From contig CP137682.1 in the NCBI GenBank assembly GCA_037976565.1, positions 6,446,827 to 6,510,826 on the forward strand: DNA of 64,000 bases. The letters run 5' to 3'. Below are positions 48,131 through 59,487 of the stretch, in pieces. Below the pieces are notes generated by a model, which saw only the letters and a program-made list of their open reading frames with translations, was not told the DNA's origin and ran no database searches. A program made the position numbers and the translations under genes. How positions within the stretch are numbered: the first letter of the stretch is position 1; each line of letters opens with the position of its first letter. The DNA comes from Mesocentrotus franciscanus (Eukaryota; Echinodermata; Echinoidea; Camarodonta; Strongylocentrotidae).

Positions 48131-48846
48131 TAAAAGGGAATGGAATGAATTAAATAATAAATGAGACAGACAAGAGACAGACAGGAATGTTACCACAAAA
48201 AACATCAAGGGTAAAAACACTTTCGAAAGGCCATTCAAAAGATGATTCCCAAATATTACAACACAATACCCCCAAAATAGCCACCTCTCCAATGACGAAT
48301 GTCTCAATTCTTACCAGGAAAATAATTTCCTCCACACCCCTTGCCCAGCGGGAGTGACTCCATCACAAACTGTGACACTGAATGGAAGAGAGTAGTGATA
48401 GTAATATTGTTCAAAACTTGAACTTTGTCCAAATGTTTGAAGTACTGGATGATGGGAGCCCTACGTTTTTTTTTTTACCTGAGAGATTGATTTGAAATTG
48501 AACAAGTAATGATGTTATGTTTCTGTAATGTTTACAATTACTATCGTGTTGTTTCTGATATTGTAAAGAGTAATCTGTATGTGTCAAAAACCTCTTTAAC
48601 TTCCTTTGAGCAATATATCTCATAATGATATTTTTTTCTTAATTACAATCTGTGCAGTTCTACCGGCTTCAAGGCAAGACACAACAAGCCCAGCCAACAA
48701 ACAAACAAACTAACGCTATTAACTCAACGCTATCTACGCTATCTACTCAACGGGATCATATCAACCACATCAGGTGGAGAATTTGCTCAAGAGTTTAGCC
48801 AGGTTTGGGGTAGAAGAAAAGGAAGAACACCTTTGTCAAAATCAGA

Positions 48847-48859
48847 AGGTCAAAGGTCA
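48847..48859 (+). promoter_or_regulatory. Perfect DR1 nuclear-receptor-type site
   Basis: AGGTCA-A-AGGTCA, an exact direct repeat with one spacer base. This is the consensus for RXR-, HNF4- and COUP-TF-type receptors. Function is not shown by the sequence alone. Confidence 0.4.
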
Positions 48860-49271
48860 GCTGACACTGATATCTTGTTTATCCTGATAACCTTCATCTT
48901 GGGTTTTACCTGTTCGGCTGTTCGTCTTTTAACCCATCTACTGCCAGAGAGGGGGCTATGTGTACAAGATGTATGGGGAGAAGGATGGAAAGAGTTAATA
49001 GAAGTATAAGGCTTTGTTTTGAGTTGAGTGTTCTCTGCATGGATTCGGATGTATTCTCAGGTTCCTTCAATCCAATATTTAGCCTATATTCTTGAAAATT
49101 AAAAGGAATTGATATATCACCTTTCAGTAAACAATAGTGAAGCAATACTCAGTATAATCAAGGAGTTATGTGGCAATGTATCTCCTTGGTATCATTTCAT
49201 CTAACTTTGCATAACTTCTTGCATTCATAAAAGAAAAGAATGACATGCCTATTCAACATAATGCCAGTTTA

Positions 49272-49350
49272 TAGTCGAAAGAGTGTCACACAGTATTGGT
49301 CTAAGGCTATGAAATGGCTTAACATCCTTCTTGTACTCTTAGCAGATGTT
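49272..49350. mobile_element. MITE family B-like copy (weak)
   Basis: AGTCGAAAGAGTGTCACACA and GGCTTAACATCCTTCTTGTA, then CTCTTAGCAGATG, keep the family layout but are strongly diverged. Confidence 0.35.
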
Positions 49351-50437
49351 ATGATGAAGGTGCATGTACATATAGGCTATAGCTTGCTGGCAAAAATCCA
49401 TAAAGTAATGTGAGGTCTGAACTATCTTCATTGTAGACTAAACTTATAAAAGTCCTAATACTATATCTGTTAGACAACATTTGTATTAATATTCAACTAA
49501 ATTCATTATGAATTGGTGTCAAATAGAAAACAAGCACACAAGTAAGACTAATGGTATTATACATTCACCACTGACAGTATTCACATGTACAAGAGGGTCT
49601 GAAGACCAAGACTATCATCATAATAATAGAGTGGGACTAGATTTGAATAATTTACGAGTACTAAATTCTTATTTTCAGTCATAACTAGCTAGTTCTGCTC
49701 CAGAGAATATTGTCAAAAAAGCTACCCAAATCTCTCCTCTCTCCACAAAATTTGAACAAAGGATGTTGATTTTGCACTTGTTCCATTGCACCATTTATTG
49801 TTCTGTTTTATTCAAATGAATTCTAAATACCTGATATACTGAAAGGGTACTTACAACTTGTATGGACATGCCTGCTAGAATTAGAGAGGGTGGATTTATT
49901 TGAAGTGTCTATTGTAGATAACGATACGGACAGCTAAGTTTGGACATCAAAATAATAGAATTGAAAGAGACACTTGGATCTAAAGATAGGAAAACAAGAG
50001 GATGCCTTTTTTGGGGGGTAGAATTTGGTTTATGGTTAACTTTCATCAACAAACAATAAGCAATATTTTTTTTTAATCATCAACAACTGAAAAAACTTTG
50101 ACTACATTTCATGCAAATAGCATTCTGTATCATGCAACTGAACAAGCAATAACAATGTGAATATTGTCAGTTATGAATATTATTATAATAATAAAATCTA
50201 ACCAAGCAGAAAATGCACATAAAGCTCAACCACTGGTAATAACCACACTATACGTACATGTACAGGTAAATGCACAAAGATGAAGAGGTCTAGAGAATGC
50301 AGTCTGTCTGAACATATTTCCAAAAGGAATAGATACCACTGTTGGTCAATATATATAAATCACACAAGGTTAAAGTAGGCATGAAGTCTATGTAAATACA
50401 GATAGAGAGACAGAAAGTTAGATTGCAAGAGAATGTT
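49351..50437. other. Unannotated sequence
   Basis: AT-rich DNA without supported features. Confidence 0.35.
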
Positions 50438-50574
50438 CAGAGAGAGGGGAGAAGAGAGAGAGAGAGAGAGGGAGAGGAGAGAGAGAAATAGTCATAAAAG
50501 ACAGACAGGAGAGAAAGAGAAAAAGAGACAGAGGGACAAAGAAATGATCATAGATTATTAAAGAGAAAGAGAGA

Positions 50575-50606
<32 letters not shown>

Positions 50607-50610
50607 AAAC
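50438..50610 (+). repeat. GA microsatellite
   Basis: Two GA-rich blocks (about 50438-50535 and 50558-50606) separated by an AT-rich spacer. Confidence 0.93.
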
Positions 50611-50639
50611 ATGGGATCACATTTTAGCAAATTGCATTC

Positions 50640-51290
50640 CCTCATATTTATATTGACTGCCGTGCTGTCTAAATACTCCCTCGCTTGTTTGCCTTGCGAT
50701 ATTGGGTAATCATCAGGGTCTCGCTACACCTTCGGCCGGGCGGAATTTATTGATCTCTTTTGGGGGTTAGCCAGCGAGCGAGTGAAGCAGAGAGCTGGCC
50801 CGTGATCATTAGTGCTCGCTGTTCTGGTATGCATAATGATGAGAGTCAGTCTGGATATTCTGTGTTTGCTTTGGACTGGTGGGGACGGTGATTTCAATTC
50901 TCTCAAGTTGTATTAGATCATGCATGTTTGAGGATCATCTCCTAATAAAAGACATATCGCTAATGAAAATGACTGGTTCATTTGGCCAATGCTTGGACAG
51001 AGAATTTCAGACAATGCACTTAACAGAATGTCCACGATTAAAATCCACAACTGTATCTCAGTGTATATAACCAAATTCAGAATCGCAAATTTCAATAATT
51101 AATGAATTCAATTTGTTTTTTCATTTGAAGCTACTGCAAACAATACACAATTTTGAGAAAAAAATTCAAATTTATATACGTTTACCTCCTGTAGCAATGA
51201 GCTAAATAGTCAGAATGCAAATAGTTGTTGCTAGGTTTGACAAACAACAGATATTGTATCGAAATTTGCATTCTGACTATCGTAATACAA
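50640..51290. other. GC-richer unique segment, then AT-rich DNA
   Basis: The part at about 50660-50820 (ACCTTCGGCCGGGCGGAATT, GCCAGCGAGCGAGTGAAGC) is noticeably richer in GC and CpG than its surroundings and is not visibly repeated in the window. Its nature is unknown. Confidence 0.3.
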
Positions 51291-51293
51291 TTA

Positions 51294-51743
51294 GACCCGT
51301 TCTCACTCACTTTGAAAGTGGTCTTAGTTAGACCACTCCAGAGGAACGGATCTTGAGGAACGGTTTGCAAGGGTTCACACTCCGAGCAGTTTTTTATGGC
51401 TCAAACCGCTCCACGAGTCAAAGTGGTCTTGTTGCTATGGCAGCTCAAGGCAGCGGGTCAATTTTTCGCGCGAATACTAAGCGTATGTACCGTACTACAT
51501 GTTTCGCGGGCGTCACTAGCTCACTTCCGTTCAAAGTACGCTTCCGTTCACACTTGCACGTTAGAGTGCTCCAAACCGCTCTTAATAAGACCCGTTCCTC
51601 AAGACCACCTCCCGAGATGGTCTTCTGGAGCGGTCCAGAAGTCCACTTCCTGGACCACTTTGACTGTTCTCACTCACCTAAGAACCGCTCCTGAGGAACG
51701 GGTCTTAGTTAGACCACTCAACGAAGTGAATGAGAATGGGGTC
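51294..51743 (+). mobile_element. MITE family A, copy 3 (full length, 450 bp)
   Basis: It starts GACCCGTTCTCACTCAC and ends GTGAATGAGAATGGGGTC, with exact flanking TTA triplets (51291-51293 and 51744-51746). It aligns end to end with copy 1, including the central block missing from copy 2. Copies 1 and 3 carry open frames of 115 and 113 codons in the same position (1004 and 51353), plus a second overlapping frame. This reflects shared ancestry of the copies and is not evidence of a protein. Confidence 0.92.
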
Positions 51744-51835
51744 TTAGTCGTAACAGGTGAATGAAAAAGATATGGTAACAAGGCATTTTAATAAAGGTGT
51801 ATGCATTATCATTGGCCTATTTGATGGTTCCTATA

Positions 51836-51910
51836 CCAGGGCTCCCCACTAACCTTTGACTTTGTGGAGGGGGTCGGGAATGAGCTTTCTAGGGTCTGTA
51901 TGCATGAGCC
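51836..51910 (+). repeat. Dispersed repeat shared with 9717-9800
   Basis: CAGGGCTCCCCACTAAC and GGGTCTGTATGCATGAG match the earlier segment in the same order. Confidence 0.5.
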
Positions 51911-51918
51911 CCAAGTTG

Positions 51919-51945
51919 AAATTTTGAAATTTTGAAATTTTGGGG
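51919..51945 (+). repeat. GAAATTTT octamer repeat
   Basis: Three tandem copies of GAAATTTT. Confidence 0.85.
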
Positions 51946-53479
51946 GTCCAGGCCAAGATTTTGGGTGCTCATGAGTCCTAGGTCGTGGGTACCTGTTACA
52001 TGTAGCATTAAGCCCTGCCTATACCATATCAAATTCAATTATTGTTGTAGTTTGGACAAAAATGTTTTAAACCTTAGTAAAGTAATAGAGAGTAATAGAG
52101 AGTATCTAATTATAAAAAGGTAATAAACTGGGGTGTGTCTTCAAGCAGTTGAGCACAGATGATGGTTCCAGCTAGATCCTTTTTAAATATGAACCTTTGA
52201 CATGGACAAAATACTTTCAGGAAACTAAAACTATTCTGAGGAAAATTGTTCAATCATCATCAACTGAAATGGATGCATACTGAATGAGCTTGTAAAATGA
52301 GTATCAATAAGTTTTTTTCATCAAACAAAAGTAAATAAGACATGATCTTTTCCATTGCGAATTAAGTTTGATTGATTGCACTGCACAAATGAGCATGAAA
52401 TGACATACTGCAGAAAGATGTATACCTTTGAAATAACATGGACCTACATGTAGAATGCAATGATCCTGAACGTGCTGCTCTGATTTTACATACACCATGT
52501 ACATCTATGCACTCTTACTCAAGTGTATACAAGGTATTAACTCAATAGTAGTTCGGAGCTACAGGTGCAATTAGGGAAATACTGCATGTACATGGAACCT
52601 ACATGTACGGTAGGTATATGACTATTTCCTACCATAACCTTCTCTCTGTACTTGTAGCAGAGTACCTGCAAGCAAACTTTTCTCCTTGTCCAAAGACCAA
52701 AGTCTATTCTACTCAGAATAACAGTTCAGGCAGTTCAGTCCCACCGCCCCCCACTATTTATTCCCCTTTCACAACTCTGCTTTGATTACAGAAACGACAG
52801 ACTGATTGAACCTTGGTGAATAGGACTCCTCAACGATTCCTGATCTATAAAACCTCTTCAGAATCAATGGACCAGCAAACCATCGTTTCTTTCCAATCAT
52901 CCACCAGAATATGGCAAAATATTTCCTATAGAAATGATGACAATAAGATCACCAGCCTCTCTTCATAATCCCCTTTCATCTCAATGTCAATATTGGGAAA
53001 TACAGGATTTTTTTATTTTAAATATAGTTCTTTCAGCAGAGACCTTTGTTGGGTGAGATGTTTCTATTGAATGTGTGCTGCACGAGCCCATGTCTGTCGG
53101 AGATGGGCTTAGCACTATTTGTCAAATTGAGACTTCCAATTCTGCGCCGCCACCATGCCTTTCATATCAACATGCGTCGTCATAAATCACGCCTCTGCAA
53201 TCACAAAAAAACATCAAAGGAGCTCCATGTAGCCTCCAGACAGAGGTGTAAAGGAGGGATTTCGAAAGGGGACAAATTTACATCACAACAATGGCAGCAA
53301 AAAAGATATTTGGAGTTGGCTAGATCTCTATTCAAATCTCATTACAAAATCATGATATTGAGAGACTGGAATTTTAGTTGACAGGCCACACAAAGGAATG
53401 GATAACTTGTTTGTGAACTTGCAAACCTGTACAAGGTAACTCTGTATCTTTTCAGATCAATATGACACACTAATTAATT
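51946..53479. other. Unannotated sequence
   Basis: No supported feature. A 111-codon frame at 53046-53381 is not recognisable. Confidence 0.35.
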
Positions 53480-53557
53480 TGTCTGTTGAGAGTCAAAAGG
53501 TCATATATTTTAACATGTACTATACACTTAATGCCCTTCTGGTTCTAGGCAGATGAA
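53480..53557. mobile_element. MITE family B copy
   Basis: Left arm GTCTGTTGAGAGTCAAAAGG and right arm TTAATGCCCTTCTGGTTCTA, then GGCAGATGAA, form the inverted pair. Confidence 0.7.
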
Positions 53558-55254
53558 TTATTGAATACTAGAGTGAGAAGCAGGAGAAACAACCTTGCGT
53601 AGAAGATCAGAGGCCTCATTGGGATCTTATAAATCACCTTATGCCTTTGCGTGTTATGTTTCTTCATTAATTTGAGTAAGATGCTTGGGGGAAAAATCAA
53701 TGCTATCCTTGATTGGTGTGAAATGAAGCACATGTCCCAGAGCCTTGATTGCAATAGAGGGAAGTCATCGTAAACAAAAATGGATAAACAAGCCCTCAAG
53801 ACACATACAGGGCCCCAGTGAACAGAGTCCTGGACCCATCCCCCATATGTAAAGAGGTGTTTACTACACTGTAGTTTGGAGCCCTGGATAAAATTTGAGA
53901 AGCTTTTATCAAGTTCCTGGAAAAATATTAAAACTTCATCATGACAAAACAACATTCCTGAAAATAGCATCAAACAGCAGTTTAAAAAGAGTAGTATACT
54001 ATTACCTACGAAAATGGGCAAAATCAACACTGACTTCTCAAAATTACAATGAGGTTCTAAATTTGCCCAGGAATGAAAAGAAAGCATTCTGGAAGCATTA
54101 TAAATCCAAATTCACCACACAATCAAGCTACAACAGTTTACATTGAAAATACAAACAAAACTCACTGTCAAAACTGAAGATGTAAATACCAAAAAGATCT
54201 AAGCACATATAAAAATATGTATACATATATATCTTGCTATGGTAACAAGCAAATATTTTCTTCACCATCATATCAGTCCTAGCCTGAACTATTATTACAA
54301 CTGTCATAAATAGCTTCCTGGGAAAACATCCACTTTTTCTTTGTTGACAATCAACAAAGAATATTTTCATTCTAAATAGTTCAGCCATGTCCCTGACATA
54401 CATCTGTAATTTTCATATTCTTTTTGTCTTAAAGGAAGTGTTTAGACAGACAAATACAAGTGCAGTATCATTTGTCTGACTAATATGACATACTTCCTTT
54501 TGTCACTGGAAATCTTGTGAAATGGGTATGCAAACACACAATTTACTCCTGAAAATGTTATCATAACAACTTTTTTTTCACTGATATCCAGGAGCAATAA
54601 CATTTCACTAGAGGAAAATAGTTTTTAGAGTAAAGATTCAGAAAATATGAAGAATTAAGGAATGAATTAAGAGGTAGGAAATAAAAAGTCAATGTCAAAC
54701 AGACAATAATATAAAGAAGGGACAGAAGATACAGAGGGAAGAAAAAGAAGAGTTTTACTGATCCAACTGAGAAGACTAGAATGAATATGAAATGGAAAAG
54801 GAGAAAATGGCAAAACCATTCAATGTATTTTAAAACCTATTTGGGGTAGGACAGGTTTGGCAAATAGCTTGTCAATCAGCAGACAGCACTTTGTGCTTAA
54901 ATGCAATCATGAACTTTTGGAAATTGAAGTATGATTGATGGAATATGCTATTTCATCAGGTTTGCTACTTCAACTTTGACATTAAGTTTTTAAATGAATG
55001 GTAACAAAGAGGGTGTTTACAAAAAAGGGTCTGAATATTGGAAAATCATATCACAAATTATTGCTGAGCTTCGGGGATATCCTACCAGTCTGAAGCCAAG
55101 TAAAAGATGATGCAATTTTACTCCTGTCTAAAATATTTTGTCAAAAAACTTTCCAAAAATGTTATCATACTTGTTGAGTTCTTATCTATTTAATACCAAT
55201 GTTCTGATGTCGTTAGAGAGTTGATGGGGGTGAGAAAGGAGAGGGTATAACACA
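53558..55254. other. Unannotated sequence
   Basis: Two overlapping open frames on opposite strands (53545-54087 minus, 180 codons; 53895-54146 plus, 83 codons) are the longest non-repetitive frames here. Neither shows a recognisable domain, and I do not call a gene. Confidence 0.35.
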
Positions 55255-55380
55255 GAGATGAAAGAGAGAGAGAGAGAGAAACTCAGATAAGGGATGAGAG
55301 AAGTTAGGAAAAGAGAGGCAGAGAGAGACAGAGAGGGAGAAAACAAAAGAGAGTGAGAGAAAGAGAGAGAGGGGGATGGG
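55255..55380 (+). repeat. GA-rich tract
   Basis: Degenerate AGAGAGAGA sequence with GACAGAGAG units. Confidence 0.9.
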
Positions 55381-56139
55381 TAGAGACATGATAAGAGAAG
55401 GAGCAGAAGGAAATTAGGGGAGAAGAGACATGAAATTAAAAAGATAACCCTTGTAAGAGGTGAAAGAGAGACATGCAGACATACATGTACATGTGTAAAA
55501 GACACAACAACATATACAGACAGTCAGACAGGCATCCAAGATGTTTGCAACAATGTCAACTATTTTGGAATGCACAAAAATAAATATTTGCATAATCTAG
55601 GTCAAGCATATCAAACATTTCCCCAGATGAATATCAACATGCAATGTGCAAGTATGCTAATGGTTTACCGATTCTTGACATCACAAATTGTTACAAAGTT
55701 GCTAACTGTATTTGGACAACGTTTGTTGCAATAAATAAAAGTTAAGTTTTCACACATTATGAAACAGATAAACTTTCTCAATCTCAAGGTGATATTCTGT
55801 GTAATAGTCATTCATTGATGCCTGTAAGATATGTTTCAATTACTTTTCTGGGTGCATTGTAAAGTACATGTCGGTCCACATGTATTGTATCTCAAGAAAT
55901 ATTTTGGAACTGCTCAACCCCTGAATGATGAATCCACAGCAAACAAATCAAATCAAATCATTCTTTTGTAACTGAGATTGGGTATCTCGTTTGATGGATG
56001 ATATAGGAAGCATTCAAATATGACAAGTTTGGGGAAACACTTTTCATTAAAATTTGTTTTATCCTAGTTTGAAGAATGAATGCAGTAGACCACAAAATGA
56101 AAAATTATGATTGATATCATATTCTTTCATTCTTCTTCA

Positions 56140-56227
56140 ATCTCTCTTTCTCTATCTCTGTCTCTATCCTTTTTCTCCCCTCTATTACTCTTATACCTGT
56201 GTTGCTTTTTCTTTTCTGCTCCCCCTT

Positions 56228-56278
<51 letters not shown>

Positions 56279-56280
56279 AA
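56140..56280 (+). repeat. CT tract passing into (CT)n(TA)n compound microsatellite
   Basis: A CT-rich segment from about 56140 leads to pure (CT)n at about 56231-56258, which passes directly into (TA)n to about 56277. Confidence 0.93.
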
Positions 56281-56489
56281 TATGTTACACACTCTATCTT
56301 CTATTTGACAATTCTCTAGACTAGTCTCTCCCTCCATCATCTTTGATATAAATCATATTCATAATATGATTCGTTAGGTGTTGCTACATCCATGCATCTT
56401 TTGATATGTATACATCTGTTTCCCTTCAGATTACCACCCCCTTCAAAGCTTTCTCCTTTCCTAGCTCTTCCTAGTATTTACTCATTACC

Positions 56490-56572
56490 ATTATATTGAA
56501 AGCCAGAAGGGCACTAATGTACCTCAATGTAACATGCTATGGATTAATGCCCTTCTGGCTCTCAGCTGCCCA
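56490..56572. mobile_element. MITE family B, best-preserved copy
   Basis: Left arm TTGAAAGCCAGAAGGGCACT and right arm TTAATGCCCTTCTGGCTCTC form a near-perfect inverted repeat around about 30 bp. CATATACATGTACATGTAT follows directly. Reading all copies together, the arm resembles ATCTGTTTGGAGCCAGAAGG followed by GCATTAA, with TTAATGCCCTTCTGGCTCCA and then AACAGAT on the other side. Members are usually 70-130 bp. Confidence 0.85.
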
Positions 56573-56697
56573 TATACATGTACATGTATCAATTGTCATC
56601 ATTCAGTCCACATTCGTCCTGTCCACTATGATATTGATTAGTAAAATAACCATATGTGACCAGTTAATTTCTGCATGTTACAAGTCCATGCTATGCA

Positions 56698-56716
56698 CAC
56701 ACACACACACACACAT
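56698..56716 (+). repeat. CA microsatellite
   Basis: About nine CA units. Confidence 0.9.
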
Positions 56717-56989
56717 ATCAACATCCACAACATGCACAAGGACACGTTTAATAATTAGCTGGGTATTGTAAGACCTCAAATGCATATTGAGCGGGCCAAC
56801 ATAACCACAAAAGGCAAACTAATTTTTCTGCTCCTGTTGGTCTGAAAAGGCCACAGAAAACGTCCCTAGAGGCAAGGAGTTGAGGATATTAATTTCTCTT
56901 TTGTTGGCTAAGTTCATTCTCCTCCCCTCTTTAAACTAATTTTTGATGAACACTTAATGGGCACATGGAAATAAAATAATTGAAGGTTA

Positions 56990-57250
56990 AAGGGAAATCC
57001 AACCTTAATGGTGAACTATTGTTAAAGAGAGCAGACAAATCAGAAATGCAGACGGGTGAAAGTTTGAATGAAGTCGGACAAAGAAATGATAAAGTTATGA
57101 TTTTTTTCAAAGTTGTAATCACTACCGGTATACTACGTATGGGCACTTCAAATTGGCTGAATCTGCAGTGTCACTGTGATGAAGTGCCAGACAACTTTCC
57201 CATTTGTTCCAACACACAAAATGACTACAATGTAATTTCTTCCTCTTATG
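56990..57250 (+). mobile_element. MITE family C, copy 4 (left half)
   Basis: It starts AAGGGAAATCCAACCTTAAT after TTA and matches the 43256 copy through GAAAGTTTGAATGAAG, TGGGCACTTCAAATTGGCTG and TTTCCCATTTGTTCCAACAC. The right arm is absent, so it is a truncated copy. Confidence 0.8.
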
Positions 57251-57407
57251 GGGTAGCTAGAACACCCTAACAGCAAAAGCTGATTTCCATAAGGGTCCAC
57301 TAATAATAATAGTATGTCAGTCCAAGTCTGCACACTGATGGTTTGTCCATGGTACATCATCTGTGTTTGTGATACCCTAACTATCTGAGTAACTTATCTA
57401 CATGTAT

Positions 57408-57480
57408 ATTGCAGAATCAGAAGGGTATTAATATATGTTAAATAAAATGAGCTAATACCCTTCTAACTCTTAGTGAATGG
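57408..57480. mobile_element. MITE family B copy
   Basis: Left arm GCAGAATCAGAAGGGTATTA and right arm GCTAATACCCTTCTAACTCT form the inverted pair, with CTACATGTATAT immediately upstream. Confidence 0.7.
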
Positions 57481-57621
57481 TAGCATCGAGATGTTGTAAG
57501 AAAGAGGGGCATACATGTACATGTAGTCCAAGTTCCACGAAAATTGATTTAATATCTGTGTGAGCTTCACGACTGTCAGAGAGAATCTGACACTCCTCCC
57601 TGACTTTCATTCACACCAAAC

Positions 57622-57662
57622 CAAAGCAGACAGGCAGACAGGCAGACAGACAGACAGACAGG
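57622..57662 (+). repeat. CAGACAGG/CAGA microsatellite
   Basis: GCAGACAGGCAGACAGGCAG followed by (ACAG)n. Confidence 0.9.
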
Positions 57663-57704
57663 GAAGAATGGGGTCTTCTCACAGCTTGGTATCAGCTACC
57701 ACTG

Positions 57705-58060
57705 CTGGGATGCATGCCCAGGCATATGCCCCCTTCACACCAGAAATGTAAGACTCTTTTCCTAACAGTCTTATGTAATGTGTTATCCTAACAATCAGCT
57801 ACATGATGTCCCAGACAAATGTTCCTTAACGCAGGAATAAAAACTCTTTCCTTCTTCACAGTCTACATATCATCTTAACTACATGCACATCTACATGTAC
57901 ATCTACATGTAGCTAGCTACCACTGTGGAAATGCCCAAGTTATATATTATTTCCCATTCACATGAGACTATAAAATTCTTCCATGATGTCATGTGCTCTG
58001 CTACAGCTGTAATACTTAGACATGTACCCCATACACACCAGAATATAAACTTCTTCTCCC
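57705..58060 (+). repeat. Degenerate tandem repeat, about four units
   Basis: The pattern ATGCCC(A), CCTTCACACCAGAA, then TAAGACTCTTTTCC recurs in decayed form near 57728, 57820, 57950 and 58025. Spacing is irregular at 75-130 bp. It suggests an old tandem array. Confidence 0.35.
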
Positions 58061-58394
58061 TCAACAAGAGGTGGTCTTCAGTTTCTCAGATGTGGATGTG
58101 CTAACTAAAAATATGGTGCTGTTGTTATTTTGTTCATATGAAGCTCTTTTATGCATATTATTCTCAGTGATCAAATAAGAACTTTATCAGGAGGAGGAAT
58201 ATGTTAACGGTGTGATGATAAATGGTGACATTGTTCAGATTGTTGGGACAATAATTTTTGTGAAATTATGTAAAAAGTGGATATGATGTATGGACTAGCT
58301 GTGCTCTACTTGTTATCCTCCAGAATGGAGCCACCTCCCAAGATGTGTTATGTCACCAGTCTGAGATGAAGAAGGTGTGGGTGAAGGTGTGACA

Positions 58395-58640
58395 GATGAA
58401 TAAATGAATGAGTGGGTAGAAGGGAGGATGGATAGATGGGTTGATGCCTGGATGGATGGAAGGATCGACGGTAGACTAATAGTCAAATGGAATGATAGAT
58501 GGAAAGATGGATGGATGGATGAGTGGATGCAAAAGAATAAATACTTGAAAGGAATGAATGAATGGGTAATTATATTGAGTGTGCAGTTGGAATGATACAA
58601 AGATAGACAATTTAATGGAATGAAAGATTGATGGACAGAA
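58395..58640 (+). repeat. Degenerate GGAT/GAAT simple repeat
   Basis: Imperfect GATGGATGGATG and GAATGAATG runs. Confidence 0.85.
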
Positions 58641-59191
58641 GGATGGATTAAGAGGTGGTGGGAGATATAATTATGAAGGAAGGGACTGGAGAATGAATGA
58701 ATGGATGTGCGGAAGATGGAAACACCTGTACATTAACTTAGTATAAATCATACAAAGATCTTTCAATTGTCATTTATAAGCTTTTATCGTATTCGTAGCT
58801 TACTCGGAAACATACATGTAAAGTCCTGGCTGGAGGGAGCAAATCCAAAACTTCTCCACTTTGGAAAATCCTTCCTCTTCATGCGAAATCAGTCCTATCC
58901 ATTCATAACTTGTATTAGTGAACAACCATAATCCCTTTCCCTTCCCTTTCTCATTTGAACAAAAGCTTTAAGCACATGCCCACTACAAGTCAAGCCAACA
59001 TCATTATTCATCACTGTCTTCTAAGCTTACAATCTATTTCTTTCTCTTCTGCATGAGGATAGCAGCTTTCTGAGATTTCAAAACTCTCACCAAAGATAAA
59101 TGTACAATTGACCACAAATCCTCCTTCTCCAGACTTGTTCATCTCTCTTTGTTTCCTCAATCTCCATTATCCATCTCCCTCTATACATATA

Positions 59192-59487
59192 GGCCCGTTT
59201 ACACTGAGGTCCAAACATAGCAATAAAGGAAGTTGCTACATATTTTGTTATTTTTTGTAGTTCTGTAGTGGATTTACATGTACAATTAAAAACATTAACT
59301 GTTCATGTTAAAACTAACTTCATATCGGGCGGAGTTCCCTTAAAGTATATAACAGAAAAATTTGCCCGTGCCCTAACCTGTGAAATATTTCAGCATTGTG
59401 TGCCCCCCCCCCTAATTGGTCAAAATCCTGGATCTACCCATCCAGCAAAAAAAAAGGGTGAGGTTTGAACCTCAGTGTAAATGGGCC
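59192..59487. mobile_element. Inverted-repeat element with GGCCCGTTTACACTGAGGT ends
   Basis: GGCCCGTTTACACTGAGGT is mirrored by ACCTCAGTGTAAATGGGCC, an inverted repeat of 19 bp with one mismatch. An AT dinucleotide can be read on both sides, one base beyond the repeat, as a possible target duplication. The 296-bp interior contains a poly-C run and no coding sequence. Confidence 0.8.

Noticed and set aside
53545..54146. 180-codon minus-strand frame overlapped by an 83-codon plus-strand frame
   Set aside because: No domain, signal or similarity that I recognise; overlapping frames on opposite strands give no preference. Transcript data would be needed.
58313..58600. Ser/His/Pro-rich minus-strand frame
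   Set aside because: Follows from the GGAT simple repeat.
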